Below, in pieces: positions 48,987 to 59,680 of a DNA stretch of 64,000 nucleotides. Source of the stretch: Blastocladiella emersonii ATCC 22665. Lineage: Eukaryota > Blastocladiomycota > Blastocladiomycetes > Blastocladiales > Blastocladiaceae. Under the pieces are notes generated by a model, which worked only from the letters and a program-made list of their open reading frames with translations, was not told where the DNA came from and did not search any database. The position numbers and the translations under genes are program-made. The stretch covers positions 1,488,001 through 1,552,000 of the forward strand of contig JANHCV010000009.1 in the NCBI GenBank assembly GCA_025594325.1. The letters run 5' to 3'. Every line of letters begins with the position of its first letter. Within the stretch, counting starts at the first letter, position 1.

Positions 48987-50762
48987 TTAGAAAAAGTAAT
49001 TGCCCAGGCCCATGAACGGATTGAAACTTCCCATGCCCATGAACGAGTTCATGTTGGCCACGCCTTTGAACGTTGAAGGCCCAGCAGCACGGAGGGCGGC
49101 CTCGCCAGCAGCACCGATGGGGTTGAAGTCCAGGTCGAGGCGAACGAGCCCAGTTGGGAGATGTGCCGCCAGTGCGATCGCGCCCTCGTCGGTTAATTCG
49201 TTGCTTGAAAGCACCAACTCGAGCAAGGTGGCGGGAAGACGCGGTGCAAGGTGGCAGACGGCTTTGTCCGTGAGGCGCGTGCTGTTGAGTTTGAGAATCT
49301 GCAGGCCAGGTGGCATCCGCTTGGCAAGCAGCCGGGCTTCCTTGACGTTGATGGGCGAGCTCGTCAGGACAAGCGTGTGCAGCGAATCGGGTAGATCTTG
49401 GACGAGACGCGCTAACGAGCCGTGCGCGAAGTCTACGTGCAGGAACTCGAGAACTTTGAATCCAGCGGAAAGCGCCGTTGAGAGCGCGTCAACGGCTGCA
49501 AGTTCGAGTTGGCCGGAGCTCATGCGAAGAGTCTTGAGAGAGTCTGGAAGCGAGGCAAATAGTTGCGCGAAGTTGGCCGGGGACATTTGTACGTCCGAAA
49601 GTCGCAGCGCTTGGAGTCGAGTGGACTCAAGGGCAGCTGCCAGGGCCTCTGTCCCGCGATCGCCAAGCGTCGTGACGTAGAAATAGAGCTCGACAAGGGA
49701 ATAAGGGAATGTCCAAGAGTCAAGCTTGGGGTCAATGTCGTCCAAGTCGGTTTCGGATATAAGCAGGTGCTCGAGCGCTCGCGGGAGATGTGGTCCCATT
49801 CTAGCGAGCGTGGGACCACTCACCGTGTTTCCATTTAACGAAAGCGACTTGAGGCCAGCTGGGAGCGAGCGGGCGAACGCCAAAGCTGAGTCTTTATCCA
49901 GTCAAACATTGTCAAGGATGAAATCGGACAGGTTACCTGGGAGTCGAGCAAGGAGGCAAGGTACAGCTTGGGCTGGTACCGTGGTACTTCCCAGCCGAAA
50001 CTCTTCGAGGCGTGGCGGCCAGTCCACGGAGCGCGAAAGGTCAGCAAGCTCGATGTTGCCGAGCCAAAGTCGCTCGAACCATACCGACTTGACAGTGGCC
50101 GGTAGTTTGAGGGCGAGCAGACGCGCAAGATCGACCGTGCTTTCGCTGATTAAGATCGACTCGACTGTCTGTGCGGGGCTCGTCATGGCAGTGTTCAGGG
50201 CCGTAATGCCGGCCAATGAGACTGCGTGGCAGGTAAGTCGGAGCTCGCGGACCCGACCCGCGGCAACGCCGTCGCACAGGGCAAGTGTCATTTCGTCAAG
50301 TGGTATGGTGAGCGACCCACTCGGATTATAACTCAGCTCGTCCTCGACTGGTGGGCAAAGACCTAGGGCGAGGAACAAGTCCCAATCAAATGGATGTTGG
50401 TCGTAAAGCGCCTCGGACAATTTCTCCAGCTCGAGCACTCCCGAATCGCGCCACCACTCGACCGTCGCGAGGCAACGACCGCGGTAGACATCGGAAAGCG
50501 CTTCGAGCGAGCATTGGTGGAGCGGGAGCCCAAACGACGATCACTTGTTGAGGACGACGACGTCGCCTCGCGCGGTTGCGGCATCCAATGAAAGTCGCGA
50601 GCAACGCTGAAGAATAGCGGGCTGCACGCTGGGAATGTGGTGCTGCAGCATCACGCGCGAGTACTGCATGAGGCCGGCCAGGTCGTCTGGGTCGTCGTGC
50701 AGCTCAACCGCGTAGCAAAGGATGCGGTCAAGTATATGGGGTGCATGAATAGCGAGGAGCAT
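48987..50762 (-). pseudogene. Leucine-rich-repeat protein with two in-frame TGA codons
   Basis: One frame runs from ATG 50,762 to TAA 48,987 (591 codons), broken only by TGA at 50,541 and 49,902. The N-terminus (ILDRILCYAVELHDDPDDL) is an F-box-like or family-specific module shared with the gene at 57,670-59,350, and EWWRDSG is shared as well. From residue about 130 there are about fifteen leucine-rich repeats of ribonuclease-inhibitor style (LKSLSLNGNTVSG, LLELVLSSNELTDEGAIALA). A short tail has two NPFMG-type units. By comparison with the paralogue, the first TGA replaces an Arg codon (CGA to TGA would fit). Either the gene is recently dead or the stops are read through. Confidence 0.65.
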
Positions 50763-51229
50763 TCTGCATGGAGTTAACGTTGCATCGAGGGGGTGTTTAA
50801 TCCATGGAATGCTATTCTACTCAGGCACGGGGGAAGCGGGATACACGCGACATACAGCGACAGGATGGTATTGCAGGGGAAATCAACCAGTGTATCAAAC
50901 AGGAACAGCTTCATTCATCCTTGAACAGGAACCGAGCGCGAGGGTCCGCCGCGCGTTAGGCCGCGGCGGAGGCGTGGGAGGCGGCGTCGGTGGGTGGCGT
51001 GATCCACACCTGACCTCGACGCGTGCGTGTCTCGCATGTCTCGCACGCACCCCCCACTACAGCATGGAACGGAAAGGGGGCGAAGGGAAGCGGGCAACGA
51101 GTGGTTTCACGGCGCCACAAGCCGACCGTTACGCCACCTCCTGCCAGACCACGCGATGCACATCGCCCGCTGCATCACCCAAGAGCCGACGACTTCTCTC
51201 CCCGCCCGGAAGACCAGTCTCACCACCAC
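50763..51229. other. Intergenic upstream of the leucine-rich-repeat gene
   Basis: No gene supported. Confidence 0.35.
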
Positions 51230-52260
51230 GAAGCTAATGAAGGACAAGTCTTCTGGGTCACTGCGCAAAGTGCGCTGTAATCCTGGCGCCGCTGCCACCC
51301 ACGGCGATCCGTCGCCTTGTCCGTTCCGCCACTGTTAACGATGCGGCTGCCGGTTCCCTCAGTCGATATGGCGCCGGTGACGCAGAAAAGCGCCACGCTC
51401 GCGTTCGATGGCGAGATGGACGCGTTCCTACCACATGGCCGGTCGCTCGCGCGCGATCTTGGTCAGCGAGGTCGAGTGTAAGTACAGCACTGCCAAACTC
51501 GTCTTCATGTCGCACGACACGCATTTCGAGGTGCTCGCGCGCATTTTTCTCGTACTAGACGCCGTGGCGCAGACTGAGCTCACCGACCGCGCCTGGAGAA
51601 GCCCATGATGCTGCTTCTGTTCGCCGGTCCGCGCCTCAGGTACCATCCTGCGCGTTGCCCTTGGGACGCTGCTCGAATTCGCTTCACACACCACCTCGTG
51701 CCCGCTCTCCACCGCCAGGCGCGCACCGCCAAAACCGCCCGCTTCGCGCACTAGGACGCGCAAGGGTACCAACTGATCGGCATCGCGGCGCAGTCCAAGT
51801 TGGACGTGCCGTACCACAGCGCGCTCGACTTCGCCGACCCGCTCCGTGCACACGTGCCCGAGTGGCTCGCCGCGTGCCGCGTGCCGCGCCGCAAGCACCT
51901 GAATTGTTCTCGCACGCTGGGCGATGGTCCGCGTGCATCAGGCCGTCGCCTTCAACCTCGCGTGAAAGCTTGTCTTGTCGTGCCGACGGTCGTGTGTACG
52001 CTGCGGCGTTCGGCGCGTTTCCCTATCCGGCCATCCAGCTCCTCTTCCTCAAAATGTCCATGGATCTCCGCGCCACCACGCTGTTCGCGCGCGATTATAT
52101 GCCCTTGGGCGTCGTTGTCGACTGCATCGCACGACGTCATGTTCGACGAGTCCCTTGCACGCCAGATAGTTGGGGCCGCGGCCCTCTACCTGCCACGGTC
52201 CTTGCCGCGTTTCGCATCAGCACGTGTGCATTGGCGAGGATCAAGGCCAGGTTATATAAT
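51230..52260 (+). pseudogene. Decayed copy of an unrecognised multi-copy gene, copy 1
   Basis: Short peptides in shifting frames match the neighbouring copy at 52,711: MKDKSSGSLRKV (against MKQKKGNSPQTLRKA), VTQKSATLAFDGEMDAFLP and DTHFEVLARIFLVLDAVAQTEL. Further on, FPYPAIQLLFLKMSMDLRAT (near 52,020) and FARDYMPLGVVVDC look like genuine remnants. No family recognised. Several frame changes and stops make it non-functional. Confidence 0.45.
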
Positions 52261-52710
52261 CTGACGCAAACAAACGCTTCAAGCCGAGTTTATTCTGATC
52301 AGGCACAATCCAAACCCAAAACGCCGCTTATTGTCGCCATACTTGACATTCAGTCCAAAAGCAGGGAAAGGCGGTAGCAGTAGAGCCCGCTTCGGCTGAG
52401 CGCCTTCCGCGAGAATCGCAAGAAGCGTCTCCTTGGACTGCGAGCGTAGTTTTGAAAGCTGAGCGGTGCTTGCTGGTTCCAAACTCGCGGTCGGAGCGGT
52501 CGCCGAGGTGAGCACGCTGCAGCTCAAGTCATAATACTCGCGGGTCGCGCCTGCATACGCGTCTGGGGAGCTGAGATCGCAAGGAGTGTTCGGATCGAGG
52601 TCGCCACCTCCGCCCGCGCGCAGCCACCATCGCGTGACTGGCGAATGTCGTCAACATCGAGGCTCCCTCGCCTACGCTTTCGCTCCCGGCTCAGTTAACA
52701 AGCCGCACTA

Positions 52711-53604
52711 CCATGAAGCAGAAGAAGGGCAATTCGCCCCAGACTTTGCGCAAGGCGCCCGGCGGGGCCGTCGCCGCTGCCATCCACGACGATCCGTCGC
52801 CCTGGCCGTCCCCATCGCTCCGCCCCCTCGACCGACGTGCCGTCAGCGACGCAGACGAGCGCGACGCTTGAGCTCGACGGCAAGACGGACTCGTGCCTGC
52901 CGGACGGCCGGTCGTTCTTGCGCAAACGGTTCTTCTTCCACGACCCGTGCAAGATCAAGCGGCTCGACGCGCTCGCCTTCGAAAGCGCAAGTAGGGCACC
53001 GCCAACCTCGACTTGGTGCTCAACGACACGCACTTCGAAGTGCTCGCACACAACCTGCCCATCCTGTGCGCTGTGGCGCAGACCAAGCTCACCAACAGCG
53101 CCGCCGCCACGACGCTAACGCGGCTTATCGGTCAGCTCACCTACTCGCAGTTAGTCAACGTGGCGACAAGCGGTCTCTGGACCGGCCAGATGCGCCCGTG
53201 CCTCGACGCCGACCGGACCGCGCCTGACGCCCAGGGCCGCGCCCTCAACGACGCGACGCAACGCGGCTTATTCGCGTATTGGGAGTCGTGGGATGCTTTC
53301 ACATGCCTATCAAGTTTGCCAATGAGCGCGACGCCTTCTACCTGACAGCGCGCACCCAGAATGGCTCCAGCTGTAAGCCAACATTGCCTTCAACTTTACC
53401 TTGGGCATCGCGCGACTTGTAGTCGGCCCCCTTTATACTCGCTTCAGCGCGTCAGGCGCGTCACTCTCCCTTCTCGCTTCGTTCATCCCACGCGGCGAAC
53501 GCAAAGGTCATCTCGCCCTGCACCGCTCGAAGTGGGACGAGAAGAGCGTCACGGATGGACGGGTGTGGGATGATGTATTTCTACGAGGCACGATCGACTA
53601 CTGA
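52711..53604 (+). pseudogene. Decayed copy of an unrecognised multi-copy gene, copy 2
   Basis: Starts at an ATG in CTACCATGAAGC. After frame changes near 52,850 and 52,990 it reads ATQTSATLELDGKTDSCLP, then LVLNDTHFEVLAHNLPILC and LIGQLTYSQLVNVATSGLW, then after another change HMPIKFANERDAFYLTART, and finally ASLSLLASFIPRGERKG. The order of the matching blocks is the same as in copy 1. Function unknown. Confidence 0.45.
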
Positions 53605-54200
53605 CAGTCACAGGCCGGCTGGAACTTGGGCTCTTCTCGAGCTTGCATGAATCGAGACCGGTAGCAGCGGATCGACTTGGGCGCGGTGCGGCGGCCGCGC
53701 CCGGCTTGAGCGTGACCGACCGCGACAGCAGGTTCATGTCGGCGGCGAGAAACGTGATGCGGAATGCCGGCGATCTGCATGTACTGGCGGTGGTGGAAGT
53801 TGGTCCCGAGGTTGTGTCGCCGCCGTTCTTGGGCTCGATGATCCGCTTGATCGGCACGTACAGGCACTTGAGCTTCTTGAGGGCGTCGTCGGTCACGGCG
53901 AGCGGAACGATGAGCGCAGTTTGACTTGACTCGGTGGCACCACGACACGATCTGGTAGCGGCACGCGTCGCGGAACCTTGGAGGAGATGGATCTACGGGT
54001 GAGAGGGAGAGCGCGTGAGTTGTCCTGATCGCGGCGGCGGCGGCGGTTGCAGGTCAGAGATGCGGTACCTCGAACACGCCTTGAACTTGAACGCGACCAT
54101 GGGGGGCCGAAGTTGACCTGGCGGCCGCCGCCGCACGACGCGAAACTGCCGCGCGGCCGGACCGGTTGCGCGCATCACGTCGTAGTAGAGTAGTGGATGG
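53605..54200 (-). pseudogene. Gene fragment, unrecognised
   Basis: On the minus strand two protein-like stretches are seen: PPMVAFKFKACSRYRISDLQ (near 54,050-54,105) and ALIVPLAVTDDALKKLKCLY continuing to VPIKRIIEPKNGG (near 53,820-53,920). They may be exons of one gene or a decayed member of the same group of genes. Confidence is low. Confidence 0.25.
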
Positions 54201-56039
54201 GGACGAATGCGATGCGATCTACACACACGACGGGCGAGAATCGTGCGTCAGTAGGCGATCATCACAAAGACGAGCATCGGCGCCGCCGTACCTGCTGCTT
54301 CCCGCGATCGAGAGCCTCGCGTTGCGATTGAACTTGAACTTGGTGGTGGGTGGGGTAACCGGCGTACGGGGGTGCCCCCGGTGCAGCGCGGGCGGCGTTT
54401 CTGTACGACGGGTAGTGTTTTGGATCGGGTCCAGCCGCTCCGCCCAACAGACGCAAATGTCCATGGGCCACTGCCCGCCACCTACTCGGCCGCCACACCG
54501 TTTGCCTCCCTTCATTAGCCCCTCCGCAACGGTCGAGACCCCCACCAGCCGCGCCACACACGGGCCCGCAGCAGCATACGTCGGGGCGAACGAGCGTATG
54601 ATGGGGGAGGTGTGGGCGGTGCTTACGCTTCCTTACGGCGAGGGCTCGTGCCGCAAAGGGCGTGCCGAGGGAGAGAACTAGGCCAGGAGGGTACTAGGCC
54701 CGCACCGGGGGGCATCTACACGAGGGAGAGCGAGGGGCGGTCGCGCCACGCGGCAGCGTACCAGGATACCTCACGACCGACGACACCTTGAGAACGAGCG
54801 GATCGGGCTGCGGTTGTCGAGTGACGTGTAGTCGTGCGCCGCGCCGCGGTAGGCGGCCGAGCGCGGGGTTTCGGATGGTTGTCATGTTGCATTGCATGTG
54901 GTGGGTGGTGGTGGAGAGAGAGAGACTGCACGGCGGCGCAGGGCGTGCGGAGAAGGGGAAGGGGCGCGGGTGGGAGGGTGCGTGCGCGAGGGCAGGCGCC
55001 TGCCGTCGCTGCAAGTCTCCGTGAAGTTGCAGCAGGTGCAAGCGAGTCAGGTGCGATACATTTGCAGCAAAAATATAAAAGAAAAACGACTTGCCGCGTG
55101 GCGCGAGAATCGCTTCGGGAGAGGAGACACGCGACGCGTCGCGCTCAGGTCGGGTGACTTTCGCGTGATCGGTGCGAGGCACGCATTAATAAATTAATCA
55201 CCGCGGGGAGACAATCAGCGACAGTTTGATTTCAGCCCTTGCCGCTCAAATGGATCACCCTCAACCACCGGTTACAAGATGATGATGGCCGCGTCCATGG
55301 CTAGCAGCCCAGCTACTGCGGCATGCGGAACACCGCCGCTGCCGCTCAAGCATGTTTGAATGCCGCATTAGTCCCATTTTCGGGCTCGGAATCATCCTTG
55401 GAATGGAAACATGGAAACATGATCTCGCTGACCCGCGCCGCCGACCCGCGCCGAACACGCGCACGTGGGCCCGGCTGACCGAACCGAGTGGTGCTCGTCG
55501 TCGTGGCGGCAAGCCTGGTCGTCGTCGCCTTCCTCCGCTGCCATGTAATAACACGCCATAAAACCATGAAATACTCCATGCAATCTGACCGGCGATCATC
55601 TACCATGCGGCTGCCGAGCCTCATCAACCTTCCGCGCGAGCTCGCCGCCATGCCACACTGTGAGCCAACTCGCGCAGCTTCGCCTTGACTTGGCTGTTGG
55701 TGCTCGCTTCTCTCTTCTCGCTTCTCGCTTCTCGCTTCTCGCTTCTCGCTTCTCGCTTCTCGCTTCTCGCTTCTAGCGCCACGTACACAATGACAGCCAA
55801 CCCCGCACTTTCTCTTCTCTTCTTCTCCTCTCCTCCTGGACAATCGGCTTGATCGCTAGTCTTGACGATAGTCCCGATCTCACCCGCAGCGTTTGTTTGG
55901 TCCACGACTTTGCGCGCGCTTGACACGCTCGGCTCCTCCTGCAGAAACCGCCCGAACCCCATGTGCCCGAGGGCAACGCGGACTTTGGCTTGTTATGGCT
56001 TGGTCGCGGCCGTTGCTCGCGCGGATACCGCCAACCCGA
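54201..56039. other. Gene-poor stretch
   Basis: No supported gene. Contains a 7-bp satellite (55,714-55,775) and less GC-rich patches near 55,060-55,200. Frames on both strands look like noise. Confidence 0.35.
55714..55775. repeat. 7-bp tandem repeat (CTTCTCG)n
   Basis: About nine copies of CTTCTCG, the last one imperfect. It makes spurious EARSEKR repeats in minus-strand translation. Confidence 0.9.
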
Positions 56040-57487
56040 GCCAGTTTCACCGGCACCCGCTCGCGGTCGCCGCCCCCTCTTGCACTGCATGCGGGCGCAC
56101 AACCGGGCGCGTTGCTTTCTTAGAGGAGCTCATCGCGCACATCAAGTCGGCGTGGCCGCAGCGCAGCTTCTTACTCTAACTCCCAGCTGGCCCGAGTGGT
56201 TGAATCTGGTACCCGTTCATGGACCTCTTGCAGCTCACGTTCAAATTGGTCAATACCAAAGGATAAACTTGCGGACGTGTTCCGGCGACCCAATATTGGA
56301 TGCCGCGCGCCTCATGGACGTGCTTGCGTTCATCGCGATCGTGTACTGGTAGCACGACTCGCTTCGGCTGGTCCAACGTTCAGCGAGGGCCTACCACTCC
56401 TGCCACTGCGTTGGGCAGAAATCGCCACTCGCGATCCGGCCGCGCTCGCGCTTCTCGTCACGCGGCTCCCCCAGGCAAGTTGTGGCCCGGCAGCAAGGAG
56501 TAGGTCCAGGCGTTCCAGTGCGGGCCCGCGCTGCTCGCGGAGATCCACGCGCTCGCCGTGCATCCGCATAACCGCGTCCAGCTCGTCATGCACCGGTACC
56601 TCGCGCCCGCCTCGCCCGTCTTCAGCCTCTGGCCGCTTGCCGCCAACGTCGCCGACTACTCGAACGTGTACACGCCCTTCAACCTCAGCGTCACATCGGC
56701 GCAGTACGCGGGCTTCGCGGCGGTCCTGCGCGTCGCGTCGGTCGAGATCTCGCAGGGCATCAGCAACGTGGCCAAGCGGTTGCCAAAGGGTGCCCACTTC
56801 ACCCTCGGCCAGTCGCTCAACGTGACGACCGCAGTCGGCTCGTTCTTCGAGGCCGTGTGGTCGGGCACCCGCATCATCAAGCTGGTCGCCGCCGAGTCGG
56901 GCAAGATCACGGCCGTGATCTTGTTCAACTGCCTGGCCGTGATCCCGCCCACGGCCGCGTCGCGCGGGTAGACGCCCGTACTCAACTGCAGTCACATTCT
57001 GAACCTGGAGTTCCACGGCAACGGCCGCGCCTACCCCAAGATCGCCCCAACCCCGCAGCCCCCGCCGCAACCCCGCGACCGCGCGCCTGCTCATGCAGAC
57101 CGCGGCCAAATGCACCGCGCGCCACAGCATGGGCCGCAGCGTCGTGCACCGGTCAGGGTAGGGTACCCCAAGCCGTTCACAACGTCCATCTTCGAGTACC
57201 TCCGCTCGGCCACCAAGTCGGCGCCGTGCTAGGACGTCCCGAACGAGCACGGGCTCAACGCTGCCTTCTTCAAGCAGCTCCAGCCCAAGCGCGCGCGATG
57301 CTCGATCGTCCAGCTGTACCCGACCCAGGACAAGGACGAGAGCTGGAAGTCCGCCATGGACACGCCCGCTGCCAAGCAGGTCGCGGTGGTGCCCCCGCGG
57401 ACTCAGGGCGCGGCGGCCGCAGCCGCGGCGCGCGCGGCGAGTGGCCTGGACGCGGACGTGGACTCGCGGATCGGGGAGCTCAAATAA
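56040..57487 (+). pseudogene. Unrecognised gene remnant with two in-frame TAG codons
   Basis: From about 56,490 one frame stays open to a TAA at 57,485 except for TAG at 56,969 and 57,230. It reads NRVQLVMHRYLAPASPVFSL, VSVEISQ-type helical segments, SLNVTTAVGSFFEAVWSGTR, then after the first TAG LNLEFHGNGRAYPKIAP and, after the second, AAFFKQLQPKRARCSIVQLY, ending in an Ala-rich tail. Upstream (56,040-56,480) related peptides (ELIAHIKSAWPQRSFLL, FMDLLQLTFKLVNTKG) are broken by further stops. The protein-like composition on both sides of each TAG shows that it was one gene. No family recognised. Confidence 0.5.
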
Positions 57488-57669
57488 GATGTCGAGTTCG
57501 TATTTTTGCGTACACGCGGCATTGCTGTATCTTCAGTTGGTGGGTCTACATTGTGCAGCTCGCTCGTAGCAAGGCGCGAGAAGCTCGTTGTGCAAAGTAT
57601 ACAGAAAACGTAGAGTGTGCATTTATTGTCGACGCAACTGTTACAACTGTCAGGCACGGAACCCATTGA

Positions 57670-59350
57670 CTAGATTTCGAGGTCTCCCATTGACGCCGGC
57701 GCTGCGGCGCGAATTGCGGCCTCGCCAACAGCGCCGATCGAATTGCCCTGCAGATTGAGGTAGGCGAGACGTGCGGGGAGATGCTTCGACAGAGTAATAG
57801 CATACTCATCCGTAATTTCATTCCAAGGGAGCTGAAGCTCGACCAGAGACGTGGGCAGGCACGGTACGAGGAGCGAGACGCCATCGTCATCCAACAGAAC
57901 GCTCTCAAGTCGCAGAGCCTGTAGGCTCGGCGGCATTCGTTCTGCGAGAAGCTGGGCGTCCTCCGGAAGTATAACTAGCTGAGCGTTTTCGTCGTCCACG
58001 TTTCGAAGATGCAAACCCCTCAGCGAGGGAGGAAGGTACCTCGTAAGCTGTTTGAGGCCGCCGGGTGGAATCTGTACGTTTCCAAGCCCGAGGTCCTCGA
58101 GGCCGGCGGACAGGGGAATGGAGAGTGCCTTGATGGATGCGAGCTCGAGATGGCAGCGGTGAAGGCCAAGAATTTTGAGCGATTCGGGAAGCGAGGCAAA
58201 GAGGAACGCAAAATTGGCCGTTGACAAACCTGCGTTGGTCAACCAAAGCATCGATTTGCGTGGATGGCAGAGCAGCAGCAGGTACGGCGGTACCAGAATC
58301 ACCAAGCGAAACGTGTTCAAGAAGCGACTTGATCGTTGTGGGCAAGGCGGGAGCAAGGAGCGCAAGGCCCGCCTCGTTGACTGTATCATTCTCAAGGGTG
58401 AGAGATTGGACCCGGCCGTGCAGCACTTGGGCAAGTGACTCAAGAGCTCGGTGATCGAGCTCCCTACGGGCAATTGTCAAGCTTTCCATATTAGGAGGAA
58501 GCCACGTGAAAAGAGTGTGAACTATCTTAGGATCAATGCTGAGTTTGTTGAGGCGAAGTCGCTGGAGCTGCGAGGGCCACACTACCGCACGCGACAAATC
58601 TACGTCTTTATGATCCGCGAGCCATAGCCTGGTCAAACGGATTGACGTAACTGTGACGGGAAGCTGAAGCTCGAGCAAGCGCGCGAGGTCCAAGGTGCAG
58701 TCAGAAATGGAGACCGACCGCGGCGCTTGCGAGGAGCTCGCCATGGCGACATTGAGTGCTTGGATTCCGGCAAGAGAGATGGGCTCGCAGAAGAGCGAGA
58801 GCTCGTTCTGCATTCCACGAGCGATGACCTTGTGGATGGCTGCGTCCACGCCCTTAACCGAAGCGAACGGAGGGTCAATGGAATTTTCACCGTCGAAATC
58901 ACCGTCAGAACCATCGCTGTAGTCGCGCAACGGGTGCACTCCAGTTAGGGCCACGCAGACTCCCGCCTGCTCGTCATCGTCGCCGTAGCCGTTGTGAGTG
59001 AGCCAGTTCAAAAGCGCGTCGCGGTCAAGGAGCCCGGAGTCGCGCCACCACTCCAAGCAAGCCAAGTGTCCTGCGTCAATCGTGTCCTGGAACGCGTCCA
59101 GATCAAGAGCCAGTGAGAGGCCCAGCGAACGCCGCTTCTTGAGGATCGACACGCTGCCGCAGCGAGTGGCTGCTTTGGGAGAAAGGCTCGAGGCGTGATG
59201 GAAGATGGTGCGCTGAACATGCGGAATCATGGGTTGAGGCAACACGCGCGAATACTAAAGCAAGCCGCTGAGGTCATCCGGGTCGTGGAACTTGACCGCG
59301 TAGCACAGAATACGCTTGAGGATCGCCGGGACATGAATAGCGCCGTTCAT
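57670..59350 (-). pseudogene. Leucine-rich-repeat protein with one TAG and one frameshift
   Basis: ATG at 59,350. The N-terminus (ILKRILCYAVKFHDPDDL) matches the gene at 48,987-50,762. Codon 32 is TAG (59,257-59,255) where the paralogue has CAG (Gln). The frame then stays open through EWWRDSGLLDRDALLNWL and many leucine-rich repeats. Near 58,254 two bases appear to be missing (after IDAL), and the coding pattern moves to the frame that continues with LTNAGLSTANFAFLFASLPE to a stop at 57,670. The ending (GNSIGAVGEAAIRAAAP) is the same as in the paralogue. The gene would encode about 560 residues if whole. Confidence 0.65.
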
Positions 59351-59680
59351 TGCATCAAATTTACGTTGCGTGGAGAGGCGTTTGGGCAGGGGAGGAGAGA
59401 GCGGGGATCAACTGGAGCGAACGCAACGGTGAACGCGAACGCGAACGGCGAACGAAGGAGGCCACGTCACGGTCACATGATTTTCAAACGCGTCTCACAA
59501 ACCGTGCGGATGCAGTCGCGGGGCCAACAAGTAAAATCAAGCCTCTTGTAGTACACTGCAATGACCTCAGTCACCTCCGAAGCGCAACAGGAGCACGCCG
59601 ACAGAGGCAGTTGAAAAGTTCAAACAAGAAAAGGTCGGGTTTCATTGTTACAATACTTCAAACTGCTTCCTGATCGCTTA
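59351..59680. other. Intergenic
   Basis: 330 bp between the leucine-rich-repeat start and the alcohol oxidase stop; nothing supported. Confidence 0.4.
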
